A DNA stretch of 64,000 bases from positions 6,901,100-6,965,099 of the forward strand of contig JAQFVV010000022.1 of NCBI GenBank assembly GCA_028023455.1, written 5' to 3'. Below, in pieces: positions 47,052-57,399 of the stretch. A program made the position numbers and the translations under genes. The stretch is from Epiperipatus broadwayi. Taxonomy: Eukaryota > Onychophora > Udeonychophora > Euonychophora > Peripatidae. How positions within the stretch are numbered: position 1 is the stretch's first letter; the number at the start of each line of letters is the position of its first letter. The notes under the pieces are model-generated. The model ran no database searches. It was not told the origin of the DNA and saw only the letters and a list, made by a program, of their open reading frames with translations.

Positions 47052-47197
47052 TTATAGGTACGTTTGCTGTGTAATTCTAGAATCTAAATTTGCTCTGGTT
47101 TCACCAATATACTTAAAAAGACAATCCATCTTAAAACATTTAATCAAACACACATTTGAGTAACCTAGTGTTTGGAGATTATCCTTAGTGTTGTTAG
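47052..47197 (-). pseudogene. Penelope-like element GIY-YIG endonuclease fragment
   Basis: One minus-strand frame reads NNTKDNLQTLGYSNVCLIKC, then FKMDCLFKYIGETRANLDSR and ITQQTYL before a stop. The block SNV-x-LIKC followed by KYIGETRANLDSRI matches the pattern of Penelope-like elements (NVVY.I.C..C...YIGET...L..RI..H), including the YIGET core and the arginine of the catalytic helix. Only about 48 codons remain. Nothing convincing of the RT was found upstream (47200-47400). The GIY-YIG nuclease normally cuts the target for reverse transcription. Other GIY-YIG families are possible, but the C-x-x-C-like prefix favours Penelope. Confidence 0.55.
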
Positions 47198-47199
47198 AT

Positions 47200-48509
47200 A
47201 TCTTGTTCATGTTTAAAGAGTTTTGTGACTGATTCTAATGTCATTTGGGCATACTTTTTTGTTCAATTTACTTATTTTAGATATATAAAGTAATAGTGCT
47301 ATGTGCATTATCCATGTTAGTATCATGTCTTTATAAGTATAGGCCAATTATTAAATTTATCCATATACTTTTATATAGGGTGCACTAGGCAAAATTTTAT
47401 AAAGCTCATTAACGTACATTCCAATATTTCTTTTTTTTTTCGTTGTAATTGTATTTACATAACCTACCCAAAATTCCATATATATAATTTATTGTTTTGA
47501 AAAGCCTTTTTCAGTATATCAGTGATACTAGAGTAAATTTAGACTCCAGAAGCACCTAACACAATAGAGCAAAACTAATCACTTATGTAACCATATTTCT
47601 AAAACATGATATGAGGACCTTTAGGCTAAAAAAAGTCAAAATAATCTGTGAGGAGAGAAATGACTTGAAGAGAAAGGACAAATATTCTCATTGCACATTC
47701 AAAAAGGGCAATGAATAAGTAAGCTTTAACAGTAATGAAATTAATAAAAATCGGAACATGAATATTAATTATATATAAATGACTATATACACAACATTCA
47801 TTAGTGTGCCACAAACATGATGCAAAAATATTGAAAATGCATCTGATAAAAAATTGAGTTTATATATACACACTTATGAAGACATGTATAATAATGAAAG
47901 GAAGAAATACATTTGTAAAAATGCTTAGTATTATTAATGAATAATAAAGTTAAGAAAGATTTATTTGAAAAGATTTGAAAATGCTGATATTTGATGATAT
48001 ATATGAAAATATTTCCTCAGTTAAAAAATGGAATGCTTAATTAATATCTATACTGTTTTTGGCAACATATTACAAAATATTGCATAATTTTGTGCATGTA
48101 TGTGTATCTGCTATAAATATTTAATTGCACTATATTTAAAAGAGAATTTGCTGGATAATGGGAAAATCTAAATAGCAGTAACTCTCTCTCCTCCTCATTT
48201 ATATGATTTGACGTGTATAATATATAATACCGAAAATGTCATAACATCATTATTATACTTATCAAAAAAATTAAGGTCTATAATGTGGATTTACAAATTC
48301 TTTAATTCATGGATTCCACTATGATTTAAGTAAAATGTAATTTACTATCACATAATTATCAGTTAAGATTTAATTCCTATGCAGTAATACAGTTAAATAT
48401 TTATGCTGAGAGTCATGCAAAAAAAATAAATCAATGTCTTTAGTCTACTAAATGTAAGTTCCGGTGAGATCTTTAAAACATTGCTCTTATTTGTTATGTA
48501 CAAATTTAG
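47200..48509. other. AT-rich intergenic DNA
   Basis: No recognisable gene or repeat. Very decayed Penelope RT sequence could lie at 47200-47600 but I could not support it. Confidence 0.45.
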
Positions 48510-48522
48510 TGTATGTAGTATT

Positions 48523-48879
48523 AAAGATCAGCCTTTTCAAACTATTGTGCATGCGCTTTTTACAAGTGTTAATAATAAATGAATGCTTTCATTCCCAACA
48601 CAAGATATAGTATTTATGAAAGAATAAAGTGAGTGGTCTATCCTCACGCTTTCATTTCCAGTACTTAAGATTTGCCCATATATAAGCATTTGGGTTGGAA
48701 AGAATAAGTGGATTCATTTTATTCTTTCATAAATACTATATCTTGTGTTGGGAATGAAAGTATTCATTTATTATTAACATTCGTAAAAAGCGCATGCATA
48801 ATAGCTTGAAAAGGCTGATCTTTAATGTATTACAATTTATAAAAAACATAGCCTTATAAAATAAATGCTTATTTACTTA
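48523..48879. mobile_element. Foldback retroposon with ~100-bp inverted arms and 13-bp TSD
   Basis: Left arm from 48523 (AAAGATCAGCCTTTTCAA, GTGCATGCGCTTTTTAC, CAACACAAGATATAGTAT) to about 48627. Right arm from about 48719 (ATTCTTTCATAAATAC ... GGCTGATCTTT) to about 48832, followed by a tail ending TTATAAAATAAATGC. Exact 13-bp repeats, tgtatgtagtatt, flank it at 48510-48522 and 48880-48892. Core and tail match the 36.6-kb element; the terminal arm sequence differs. No coding capacity. Confidence 0.75.
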
Positions 48880-48892
48880 TGTATGTAGTATT

Positions 48893-49739
48893 GTAAACTC
48901 ACTTTTTGAATATTAATATCATTCTTAGCCTCAAGTTGTAACATTCACTGTTAATGGAGAAAAACAGCTGTAACATGTAATTGATGATTTTTAACCATTA
49001 CAAAGATACAATACTTAAGAAATAACACATGATGCAATCTCTGAATTGAATTGATAACAAAAACATTAAGGAAATGACTATAAATATTTTAAACATATCA
49101 CGATCATTAATGCATTGCTACTTATAAGTGTTTGTAAGACACTGTAATTATCCATTATAAAATGATTCAGATGATGACATATCACTGGACAATTACTATA
49201 AGTGATCCCATAGACATAAATTTGCCTTTAATGTCAATCAAGAAGTATTTTTATAGCAAAAAAACTAACTGTTGGATAGAGGGAATCAGAAAGACTGTAA
49301 CATCAAGACAGAGCAACAGAAAATAAATTATTTATTTTATAAAGATAATTATTAACAAATACTATGTATGAAACTATTTTTAAAAAATAATTTTTGAATC
49401 TCTTATTGATTGCATTAATTATTTACACTGAATGAATCTTATCAGAATTATTTCATTTATTGATTAAAATATGAAGTTCTAAAATTAAAAATGTTAGAGA
49501 TATATTTTAAGAGGGAGGCAAGAAATGACAAACAACTACTGATGATGATCAAATGTTAATGCCTGGTCATAGTTTTATATTGCTGAATTTCACTCTATCT
49601 AATTTTGAGTAGAAAAATTAACATATAGATATCCATAGAAAGATAAAAAATAATGGAAAGCCACTCAAACATATGAAGCAATGTCTATGTTAAACATTAT
49701 AAATAACAAGGTGGTCTATTTTAAAAATGGGTTTATTTT
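48893..49739. other. AT-rich intergenic DNA
   Basis: Nothing recognised. Confidence 0.5.
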
Positions 49740-49754
49740 ACTATATATAATTAA

Positions 49755-49830
49755 TAATTTGTAAAGCGCATACTCATTACTTAATATATATTAAGGTTAT
49801 AACCTTAAGATTATGCGCCTAAAATGCGAA
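49755..49830. repeat. Small palindromic segment with GCGC-containing ends
   Basis: GCGCATACTC and TTATGCGC face each other around an inner palindrome, CTTAATATATATTAAG and GGTTATAACC. The outer word TTTGTAAAGCGCATAC resembles the arm end of the 48.5-kb foldback, so this may be a fragment of that family. Confidence 0.4.
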
Positions 49831-49889
49831 GTCTTAACTGAAAATTGTGCAGTAGTAAATTCACATTGCATTTAGGTTGTAGTGGAACC

Positions 49890-50700
49890 ATGAGATAAAC
49901 AATCCCTGAGGCCATATTACAAAACTTAATTTTTTGACAACTATCTTGAATTCTTTATCATTACTTTCAAAAGCATTCATAAAACTGTTGAAAAGTATCC
50001 CTGTGTTGGTTTGAAAAACTGCCATATATCTTGATACCATATAAATCTTGGTAGTGGTAAAGCAGCTCTTATTATCTTTTTGTCACCAATCAAAAACCTT
50101 GATGTCAAAATCTTGCATAGAGTATTATTGGAGAGAATTAAATTTGATCTCAAGTCCTATTGAAAAAAGGACAATAATCAATAATATATATAAAAACGTG
50201 TATTTGTCCAATCCACATAATTTATAAATTAAGTTAAATGACAATCCATGAGTCATAGTGAGAAATGAAATTGGGATATGCCAAAATGACTTAATAATTC
50301 ACCAACTAAAATATTTTCTAATACTTTCATAGATGAATGGATTTTCAATTGATGCTATGACTGAATTTTGTGATATATCATGAATGATAGGTAGTTATAT
50401 GCCATTTGAGTTATATTAGATCTGTTCATCTGATCTCTTGTATCTGGATAGACCAATCCACATCAAGTATGATTTTCCCCAATTTTACCAAATCAGCTGG
50501 CTGGCAGTTATTAAGATTGATGTCAAATAGAATGATACTACATATTCTGCCAAATGATTTAACATTTATGAATTGACAAAACAACTTGATTTCAACTATT
50601 CTAAGAGCATAGATAGTAGTTTCAAGTTATTGTTACTAATCTAAAAAATTATCATATGAATACATTGTGAAATAGATGAATGGTAGTATGAATTAGGTAC
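49890..50700 (+). pseudogene. Probable reverse-transcriptase fossil
   Basis: On the plus strand SPIKNLDVKILHRVLLERIK with FDLKSY resembles the RT block between motif 1 and the GFR motif (ISL.....KIL.RVLLERIK..L.......Q.GFR). A weak VRNEIGIC follows, where TGVRQG is expected. The rest is too decayed to read. Other origins cannot be excluded. Confidence 0.35.
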
Positions 50701-52440
50701 ATAAATAGAATACTTATTTGTCTGTATTACAACTAATATGTTATGTAAATTTTATATTTTGCTGAATAAATGTTTTAATTTAAAAAAAAAAAAAATTTGC
50801 TTTAATTTTTATTCATACAGCTAGTTATTTATTGATATAAAATTCTACAAACAATAAAGATTATTAACATAATCCACTAGGAACATTATTTAGAGAGGGA
50901 TTTTTTTTTTAAAAAAAAGGAAATTGCATTAAGATTTGATCTCCTTAATCTAGAGTTCTGACTATTCAATTGTCCCATTAATATTAGTAATGTATATTGC
51001 TTTTAAAAAGCAGATTTTATGATTCTAAAGAATCTCTCTTGCTTAAGTGGTCAATTACAATAGCAGCTTATCATCGATTTCTGCTATTGAAAATTATTAT
51101 ATGATCAAGAACACTAATCTTGCAATCTTTTTTAAATTTTATTTCAAATAAACTTTGTTAGTCAAAACTAAATCAAATTATATGTATTGTAACCCTGCTT
51201 TAATGCAAATATTTTTCATTATTATGTAAAAAAAATATCAAAAATCATGTATATAGAATAAATTTTAAAAGTGGCTTTAAAATGTTAAAAAAACAAGTGT
51301 AAAGATAAAATGTGTTATTACTTTATTATTTTAAAAAATAATATTATGATAATTTTAAATAAAAGAAACATTGCTATAGAAACCATGTCACAAATGACTG
51401 AGGGAAAAATAAAAATGTTGCTATGGGAACCAATAGAAACTTTCAAAATTTGTCTGCTTTTTAAGAAACCGGGAAAAGAATTGTAACACATTTTACCATG
51501 ATGTCTCTTACTGTCAAGAAGTCAATGAAATTTTGTAAAGATTTTTAAATTTATACCATGCGTTTTATGGAGTAGAGAATCCTCCATGATGCTTTCCCTT
51601 ACTTTTCCAGTAGTGTAGATGAATATAGAGCTGTAGACAAAAATATGCCTTAATACTTAATCTTGATTCTGCCAATCTATTCATCATTATTGAACACTGA
51701 AAAAATATGACATTTACTTGTTACATTTGTAAGTTACAAAGGTTTTTTCTCTCTTGTGTTATTATCATATAATTTTCTTAATTATAAATATGTAAATATT
51801 TTTTTTATAATTATTATCATCCATTGATTAAAATTATTGTTGTTGTTAATAATTTTATTGTTTGTCATTTTTCCTCTGAACAAAGGTGATTATTTATTTT
51901 GCTAATGTAATATATTAATAGGTGGAGGGGGGTAGCGATCAGGAAATATAATTGAATGTGCATGGAAACTTGTTTTTATGTATATTCAATTCGATCATTA
52001 TTAGTGACTAGTACCGACTTATCAAAGATAAATTGTATTCATTCACTCCACTATGTACAGAGTCAATTATTAGTTATCTTTAAATTCCTCTTTACGAAAA
52101 TTTAATTTTCCGAATATTGTAATTGTTTTTATCATTTAATTGTTAACTGAACTTATTATCAATTGTTTTTAAATAGGGTACTTACCTTTAAAATATATAT
52201 ACATCTTATTTAATATGAGATAGCAAGAAAAATTACCAGTCTCAATTCAGCATGATTCTAAATTTTAAACCAGTCTTCATTTTTAGAAGCTTTATATCAA
52301 TGCATGACTAACTACAATTCAGCACTATTTTTTAATAACAAAATTTTTAATTTACAATTATCATTCATTTGATAAATACAGGCAAATAAAATTTCCTTGT
52401 TATAACATTCTTCAACAAAATTCATGTCCAATTCACTTTT
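50701..52440. other. AT-rich intergenic DNA
   Basis: No feature recognised. Confidence 0.5.
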
Positions 52441-52449
52441 TTATATAAT

Positions 52450-53140
52450 TCTTCAATTAAATTTTTTTTGTATCCATCTAATTTTCAATAACTTTCTATA
52501 GCAGCATATTCTTTCAAATGCCAAGATTACTTGAATTAATATTTTGCCATCATCCATGTTTCACAGACATATAATAAATTAATAAATATATATATGTCCA
52601 GAACATCTAATTTGATTTGTAACCTGATGAGCTGAATTTCAAAATTCTGATCAAAACATTGTAGATATGTTCTTGCTGTCTAATTTTAATTCCATTTACA
52701 ATTGACAATCAAGATCATTAGTAATATTACTTCCGAGATATACAAAACTTTCTAATAATTGACCAGTTCAGTTTCATCAATTTTGTTTTTCTCTTCATTT
52801 TTTCTTTCCCAAGCACCAGCATTTTGGTTTTTCATTTTATGCATAAACCATGCAACTTTGCTTCCTCATTTAGCAATTGTAAATATGGATTTCAATGTTT
52901 CTTCGTTTTCTTTAATGATTACTATATTATCAACACATCGTAATTATTTAAACTTATTCCACTAACTGATCTGCCTTAGCATTTTTCCTTAACTATTATT
53001 ACTAAATACACATTTAATATACTTTCTAATGAGAGTGGATTTTCTTGTTTCTTTTACAAATCCAAATCAGTTTCCAATTTCTTCATCCATTTTCAAATAT
53101 TATAATACTAATTGTGGTATTCTAATAAGATATTTTTCCT
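52450..53140 (-). pseudogene. RTE-like LINE fossil, RT to C-terminal region
   Basis: The minus-strand translation shows LADNIVIIKENEETLKSIFT as a degenerate FADD block. Then come LLESFVYLGSNITNDLDCQL, a well-kept motif of RTE-like RTs (FVYLGS.I..D), YVCETWMM and AFERICCYRKLL, the block that follows in this family. Frameshifts and stops throughout. It is distinct from the two 3.1-kb RTE copies and closer to the 7/30/40-kb fossils. Confidence 0.65.
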
Positions 53141-53242
53141 CAGCCATAATATTTTTTTATAGACAAAATAAATCTCACTAGGCAAATAATTAACAATTTC
53201 ATAATAAAAGATACGTAAATCCTATAAGTATAGAATATTTAG

Positions 53243-53253
53243 CAATTCTGAAG
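53243..53253. repeat. Left TSD of the 53.3-kb retroposon
   Basis: caattctgaag, repeated exactly at 53696-53706. Confidence 0.75.
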
Positions 53254-53695
53254 TTAAACCACTAAACATCACATGATCACCATTTCTTATGCTTACTCAT
53301 AACTGTTATTAAAACAGGCAAAACTCTCCATATAGTAGTGCCATTCAGTACAAGCCAGAGTAATCAATGGATGCCAGAAGGCTTGTGCATAAAATCCCTA
53401 TCTAGTACCTACTCATCCAATATCATCAAACTAGTTTCTAGCTTGTGACTCATAGTTTTGTAGTTAAGTAAAAATAAAAGGTGACTGCTGGAGGGTTGCA
53501 TTAGATCCTAAGATATAGGTGCAGTGCTCTCAGATCCAAAGCTCCTCACTGACGAAAGCCACAAGCTAAAAACTAGTTTGGGGATATTGGATGAGTAAGC
53601 ACTAGATAGGGATTTTATGCACAAACTTTCTGGCATCCATCGATTACTCTGGCTTGCACTGAGTGGCACTACTATATGGAGAGTTTTGCCTGTTT
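53254..53695. mobile_element. Foldback SINE-like retroposon (29/44/53-kb family) with 11-bp TSD
   Basis: The left ~200 bp are the reverse complement of the element's 3' part (CATCACATGATCACC ... ACTAGTTTCTAGCTTGTG). A plus-strand copy then starts at CTCATAGTTTTGTAGTTAAG and runs through GGTGACTGCTGGAGGGTTGC, CTGACGAAAGCCACAAGC and ACTAGTTTGGGGATATTGG to GTTTTGCCTGTTT. Exact 11-bp repeats bound the whole palindromic unit, so both orientations arrived in one insertion event. Confidence 0.8.
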
Positions 53696-53706
53696 CAATT
53701 CTGAAG
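53696..53706. repeat. Right TSD of the 53.3-kb retroposon
   Basis: Exact copy of 53243-53253. Confidence 0.75.
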
Positions 53707-53869
53707 CTTATAGAAATCATTAATATATAATCCACATACGTTATTTTAATCACATAAAAGTTTTCAATGACTACATCTGCAATTTATAATGAAACATAAA
53801 TAGATTGTACATGAAAAACAAAAAAGTTGTTTTATAAAAATTTTAGATTCAACGATCACTTTCAATCAA

Positions 53870-54060
53870 TAACAATTCACAAAAAATTGAGTAAGTTTAA
53901 ACCAATTTCTCCCATTTCATAACATCATCCCAGAAACTTTATCTATTCAGCTCTATTATATATCATCTTTCACAATCTCTTGAGATTCATTTTAAAACTT
54001 TAGTTATCCTTCTACTGTCATCTCTCTGGTGATAAGTTTATCCCAGAATATCTACTGTTA
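53870..54060 (-). pseudogene. RTE-like LINE C-terminal fragment
   Basis: On the minus strand a decayed block reading SPER-x-DDSRRITKVLK, then ISRDCER and WDDVMKWEK corresponds to the C-terminal block W...VL.W.PRDCKR..GRP..RW.D.I...G..W seen at the end of RTE-like proteins. It also parallels the plus-strand words at 42600-42720 of RTE copy 2 (AGATTGTGAAAG against AGATTGTAAAAG). Short and degenerate. Confidence 0.4.
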
Positions 54061-54889
54061 TTTTGTCCATTCAGATTGTTTCAGCACAATGGCATTCAAT
54101 GTGAAAGAATTTCATTATAACATAATGCTAAAAATCATATGAACAAATTATCATTATAATAAAAGATTGAAACCTACTGAAAATGCATTCAATGTGATAA
54201 TGATATAAGTTTATCAATTTTATAACATATTAAAGTTAGAACTATTAATTTAATTTTATAATACAAAACTATTTATACTTAAATTAATTATATGAATATA
54301 CATGGAGGAAATTTTTTTGATGACAAAGATAGCTAATCAATGAGCATATACTAAATGTGGCACATTATGAGACTAAAGTTGGGTGTTGGACTTGATTATA
54401 AAAATAAAATTTTAAGCCAAGATCTTGTAAAATAATATTACAATCAAAAAAGTATTTTTACTAGCACTCAGGAAAATTTTTATTACAAAAATGCAAATTC
54501 AAAAGAGTTAAACTAAAAAAAAAGGAGGGGATATTTGTAAATCTTGAGATGTCTAATTCAGAGGTAGTCCATGTTATTATTGTTTTTAGTTTTCAATTTA
54601 TTTGATGTTCTTACATTGGAAAGTTACTTTGTTCATTGTAAACCTTGAATAGCTGTTCTTTATTAAAATTATTTTCATTCATAACCTTAGTAAAATAGAT
54701 CACAACTGATATTTTCAAATTTAAAAATGCTCTGCTGTTTCCATTAAGAAATTTAATTTCAAACATTAAAAGTCTAGTGGAAACAAAGAGATTCCGAAAG
54801 TCTCAATAAAGTAAGCAATGTTAAAACTTTAAATTTTACTGCAGAACATTATTACATTACCAAAAAAAAAAAAACAATGCTAAATATTT
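54061..54889. other. AT-rich intergenic DNA
   Basis: No recognisable feature. Confidence 0.5.
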
Positions 54890-54903
54890 TTTATCTATAT
54901 TAA
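54890..54903. repeat. Left TSD of the hammerhead retroposon
   Basis: tttatctatattaa, repeated exactly at 55094-55107. Confidence 0.75.
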
Positions 54904-55093
54904 TTGAACACTGATTATATATATGTGTGGGAAATAATAATCTGGACCAACTGATGAGTGCTGGTTTAGCATGAAATATATATATATTGGTGATTATTTA
55001 TCTTTTCTACATGTGTGGTCATGTGTATCGATGGTATGAGATAGTGTGGATAGTTGACGGGGTACTTGAATGTCTGAGTTCAAATCCCTTATA
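54904..55093 (+). mobile_element. 190-bp hammerhead-ribozyme retroposon with 14-bp TSD
   Basis: The insert begins TTGAACACTGATTATATATA and ends GAGTTCAAATCCCTTATA, and exact 14-bp repeats flank it. The first third is the hammerhead ribozyme. The rest holds a conserved CATGTGTGGTCATGTGTATC block and a tRNA-promoter-like end, with GATAGTGTGGATAGTTGA resembling an A box and GAGTTCAAATCCC resembling a B box. Copies at 11.4 and 15.0 kb share the whole of this and extend about 170 bp further 5', so this copy is 5'-truncated or a shorter subfamily. There is no coding capacity. Hammerheads in small retroposons are known from Penelope-like elements, retrozymes and schistosome SINE-like repeats; which of these it belongs to is open. 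Confidence 0.8.
54936..54998 (+). ncRNA. Type I hammerhead self-cleaving ribozyme, apparently intact
   Basis: Core strand CTGATGA is at 54951-54957 and GAAA at 54973-54976. Stem II is GTGCT/AGCAT (one G-T wobble at the core side) with loop GGTTT. Stem III is minimal: after GAAA the 10 nt TATATATATA give two base pairs plus the A-U pair at the core and a TATA loop. Stem I has CCAA (54947-54950) with TTGG (54987-54990), an internal loop TGGA against T, then AATAATC (54936-54942) with GATTATT (54992-54998), all Watson-Crick. The predicted cleavage is after A54986 (ATA site). The internal loop in stem I and the stem II loop are where the tertiary contact forms in natural hammerheads. Activity is inferred. 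Confidence 0.8.
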
Positions 55094-55107
55094 TTTATCT
55101 ATATTAA
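55094..55107. repeat. Right TSD of the hammerhead retroposon
   Basis: Exact copy of 54890-54903. Confidence 0.75.
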
Positions 55108-56840
55108 CATATTTTATAGAAAAATTGAATAATAATGCAAAAGTTGTATGGCACACCTGAACTCTTGCATTTAAAAATTAGTATATAGACTACAAAACAA
55201 TGGTCATTCCTGGGGCTAGTGATTTTACAACTCAAAAATAATTTTTCAATCATATTTAAATGCTTTAGATTAAGATTATTATAAAATCGGTAAAAATAAA
55301 AAAATTATAATGCAAGAATGTAAACATTTTTATCAATGCCCATTTTTCTACACTGATATATATATATGCATATACTAAAAAATATGTGAAGAAATAAAAT
55401 ATTTAAAAAAAAAAACAGTTACAGCATCACAGTATTCTAACATTATATAAGGTTAGCAGAGAATATTTAAATCTTTTTATTGAAGGTTGGATGCTGAATT
55501 CAGACTAACAATGAAGTCTGCACTTGGCAGATAATTAAATAATCATTAGAGAAATTAATTCAAATATTCACTAAAAAAGGAAATTTCTGGCTGATGAGTC
55601 ATTGGCTTAGCAAAGACTTGATCTTGTGTTTACAATTTAAATACAATGTCTATTAACAACTAGGTTAATGATTAAATAAAAGCTAATACTGATTCTTACA
55701 TAAGGCAATCTTTTCTGTCTCTTCTCTATGACCCTTCTCTATCTTTTTCATTATGATTTTCAGTCATTTTAATTGATATAACCATGAATTTCTAATGGTT
55801 AAGAGCCCAAAAATCATGAGTTTCTAATAGTTAATTATTTCCCTGTACTAAATATGACCACCAGAATTTGCCTTTGAGTAACAACATTTAAATCCTTTAA
55901 TTATTTGCATAGCAGTTCTTACTCTAATAATTTCCCTTTTTTATGTGTGTATGCAGACTATAAAATCAAAGCTCTCAACATTCCCAAAAACAATAATGAA
56001 ATAATTTAATAGACAAAAAGAGCTTAGTTGTTATCTTTCCCAAAACAATACAACCAATAAAGAGTTATTTGAAACTGAATTGAACTCAATATTCTTCAAC
56101 AAATGAATGCACCTTAATGAACTCTTCTGTTCTCATAAACATGAAAGGCTAGAAAATATGGACTAAAAATAACTAATCTTGCAAAAATTTGGTAAAAGTT
56201 ACTGCATTTATTCACTTACTCTTTAAAGCAATAATAGTAGAAATAATATGTGTAAAGATAAAAATGAAAATAAAAGAAATAATGATAGCAATAAAGATAA
56301 GTAATCCATTAATTGCTAATGCACTCTCTTTGAGATCTGAATGTAAAACAAAGCTTTTAATTAAAGACTTATCAAAGTTTATGAATGGGACAGTTGACTT
56401 CAGTGAAACTTGTCTGAAATTAAATGGATAGAATGTTTCTGGAAAAGACAGATCATAAAGTAAAAACTTTGATATTTGAGAAGTCTAATTTCTTTTCTAT
56501 TCTTTATAATCCTAAATAAAACAATGAAAGAGTAATGAAATTGGCTTATACAATGGCACTTGTGCTCATTTTATCAATACATTTGCTTTAATACTAGAAT
56601 CATAAAGTTTAGAAAAAGGAAGCTTTTATTTAATGTTTGAAAGTATCACTTTGTAAATATCAAATAAATAATAATAAATAAATAAATGTTGATTGTCAAT
56701 ATCAAATAAATAATAATAAATAAATAAATAAATGTTGATAAAACCAATATAAATTATGGCTTTGTAAACTCATATTTAGTAAATTTTTTGAACAACATAT
56801 GAACTGATTATTACAAATATTGGTAGTTTTCTATTCTATC
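55108..56840. other. AT-rich intergenic DNA with a tandem duplication
   Basis: A ~43-bp unit ending AATAAATAAATAAATGTTGAT is duplicated at about 56656-56740. An 80-codon open frame at 56189-56431 on the plus strand shows no known motif and is not called. Confidence 0.5.
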
Positions 56841-56844
56841 GTGT

Positions 56845-57235
56845 CAGCCGTTTGATGGTACTATTTATATACAAAAGCACATAAATATGCCATTTACGAG
56901 GCTGTCGCCTTCTAGGCCTATATCTCTATACAAAAAGCACAAAAAGAGACAGTTTAATATGCGGCAGCCAGCGGCCAATGATGCCGTTAATTTTTATGCT
57001 ATAAAGCACAGAAAAGGTGCTGTTTAGTGGCCTGTTTTAGTGTTATGCACTTTATCCCAATGTTCACAGTTCAATGTTCACTACAGTATCGTCTGAGGGG
57101 GTCTGGACTTCAGCCTCCCACAATTCTTCAAATATGCATGTCAAAGGAATTTGATCTACTATTACCTCCTAAAAATTGTCCACCCATCGCCATACTTCCC
57201 TACTCAACATGGAACCTTCAATAAAAAAATTGCAA
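56845..57235. other. GC-richer island, unassigned repeat
   Basis: Composition rises clearly (words such as GAGGCTGTCGCCTTCTAGGC and GCGGCAGCCAGCGGCCAATG), with repeated 'aaaagcacaaaaa/ataaagcacagaaaa' motifs spaced about 50-70 bp apart. It ends with AACATGGAACCTTCAATAAA. It looks like part of a repeat or an LTR, but no terminal repeats, TSD or coding domain were seen. Confidence 0.35.
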
Positions 57236-57399
57236 AAAAAAATGGCATTTGACATTATGGTATATGTAGAAATTATAAAACTAAAGAGGTCAATATTTCA
57301 TATTTATAGGCAAAGATTGGTGGAATAACCATTAAAATGAAATGTTGCATTTTCAGTTTGATAGAAAAATAAATTGAATGTTGAGCTTCGTCACTAATA

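Noticed and set aside
48523-48879. piggyBac-type MITE, because TTAA occurs at both ends of the inverted arms
   Set aside because: The longer exact duplication tgtatgtagtatt and the extra tail beyond the right arm fit retroposition better than a TTAA transposon.
56189-56431. 80-codon plus-strand open frame rich in I, K and L
   Set aside because: Low complexity and without any recognisable domain; expected by chance in this composition.
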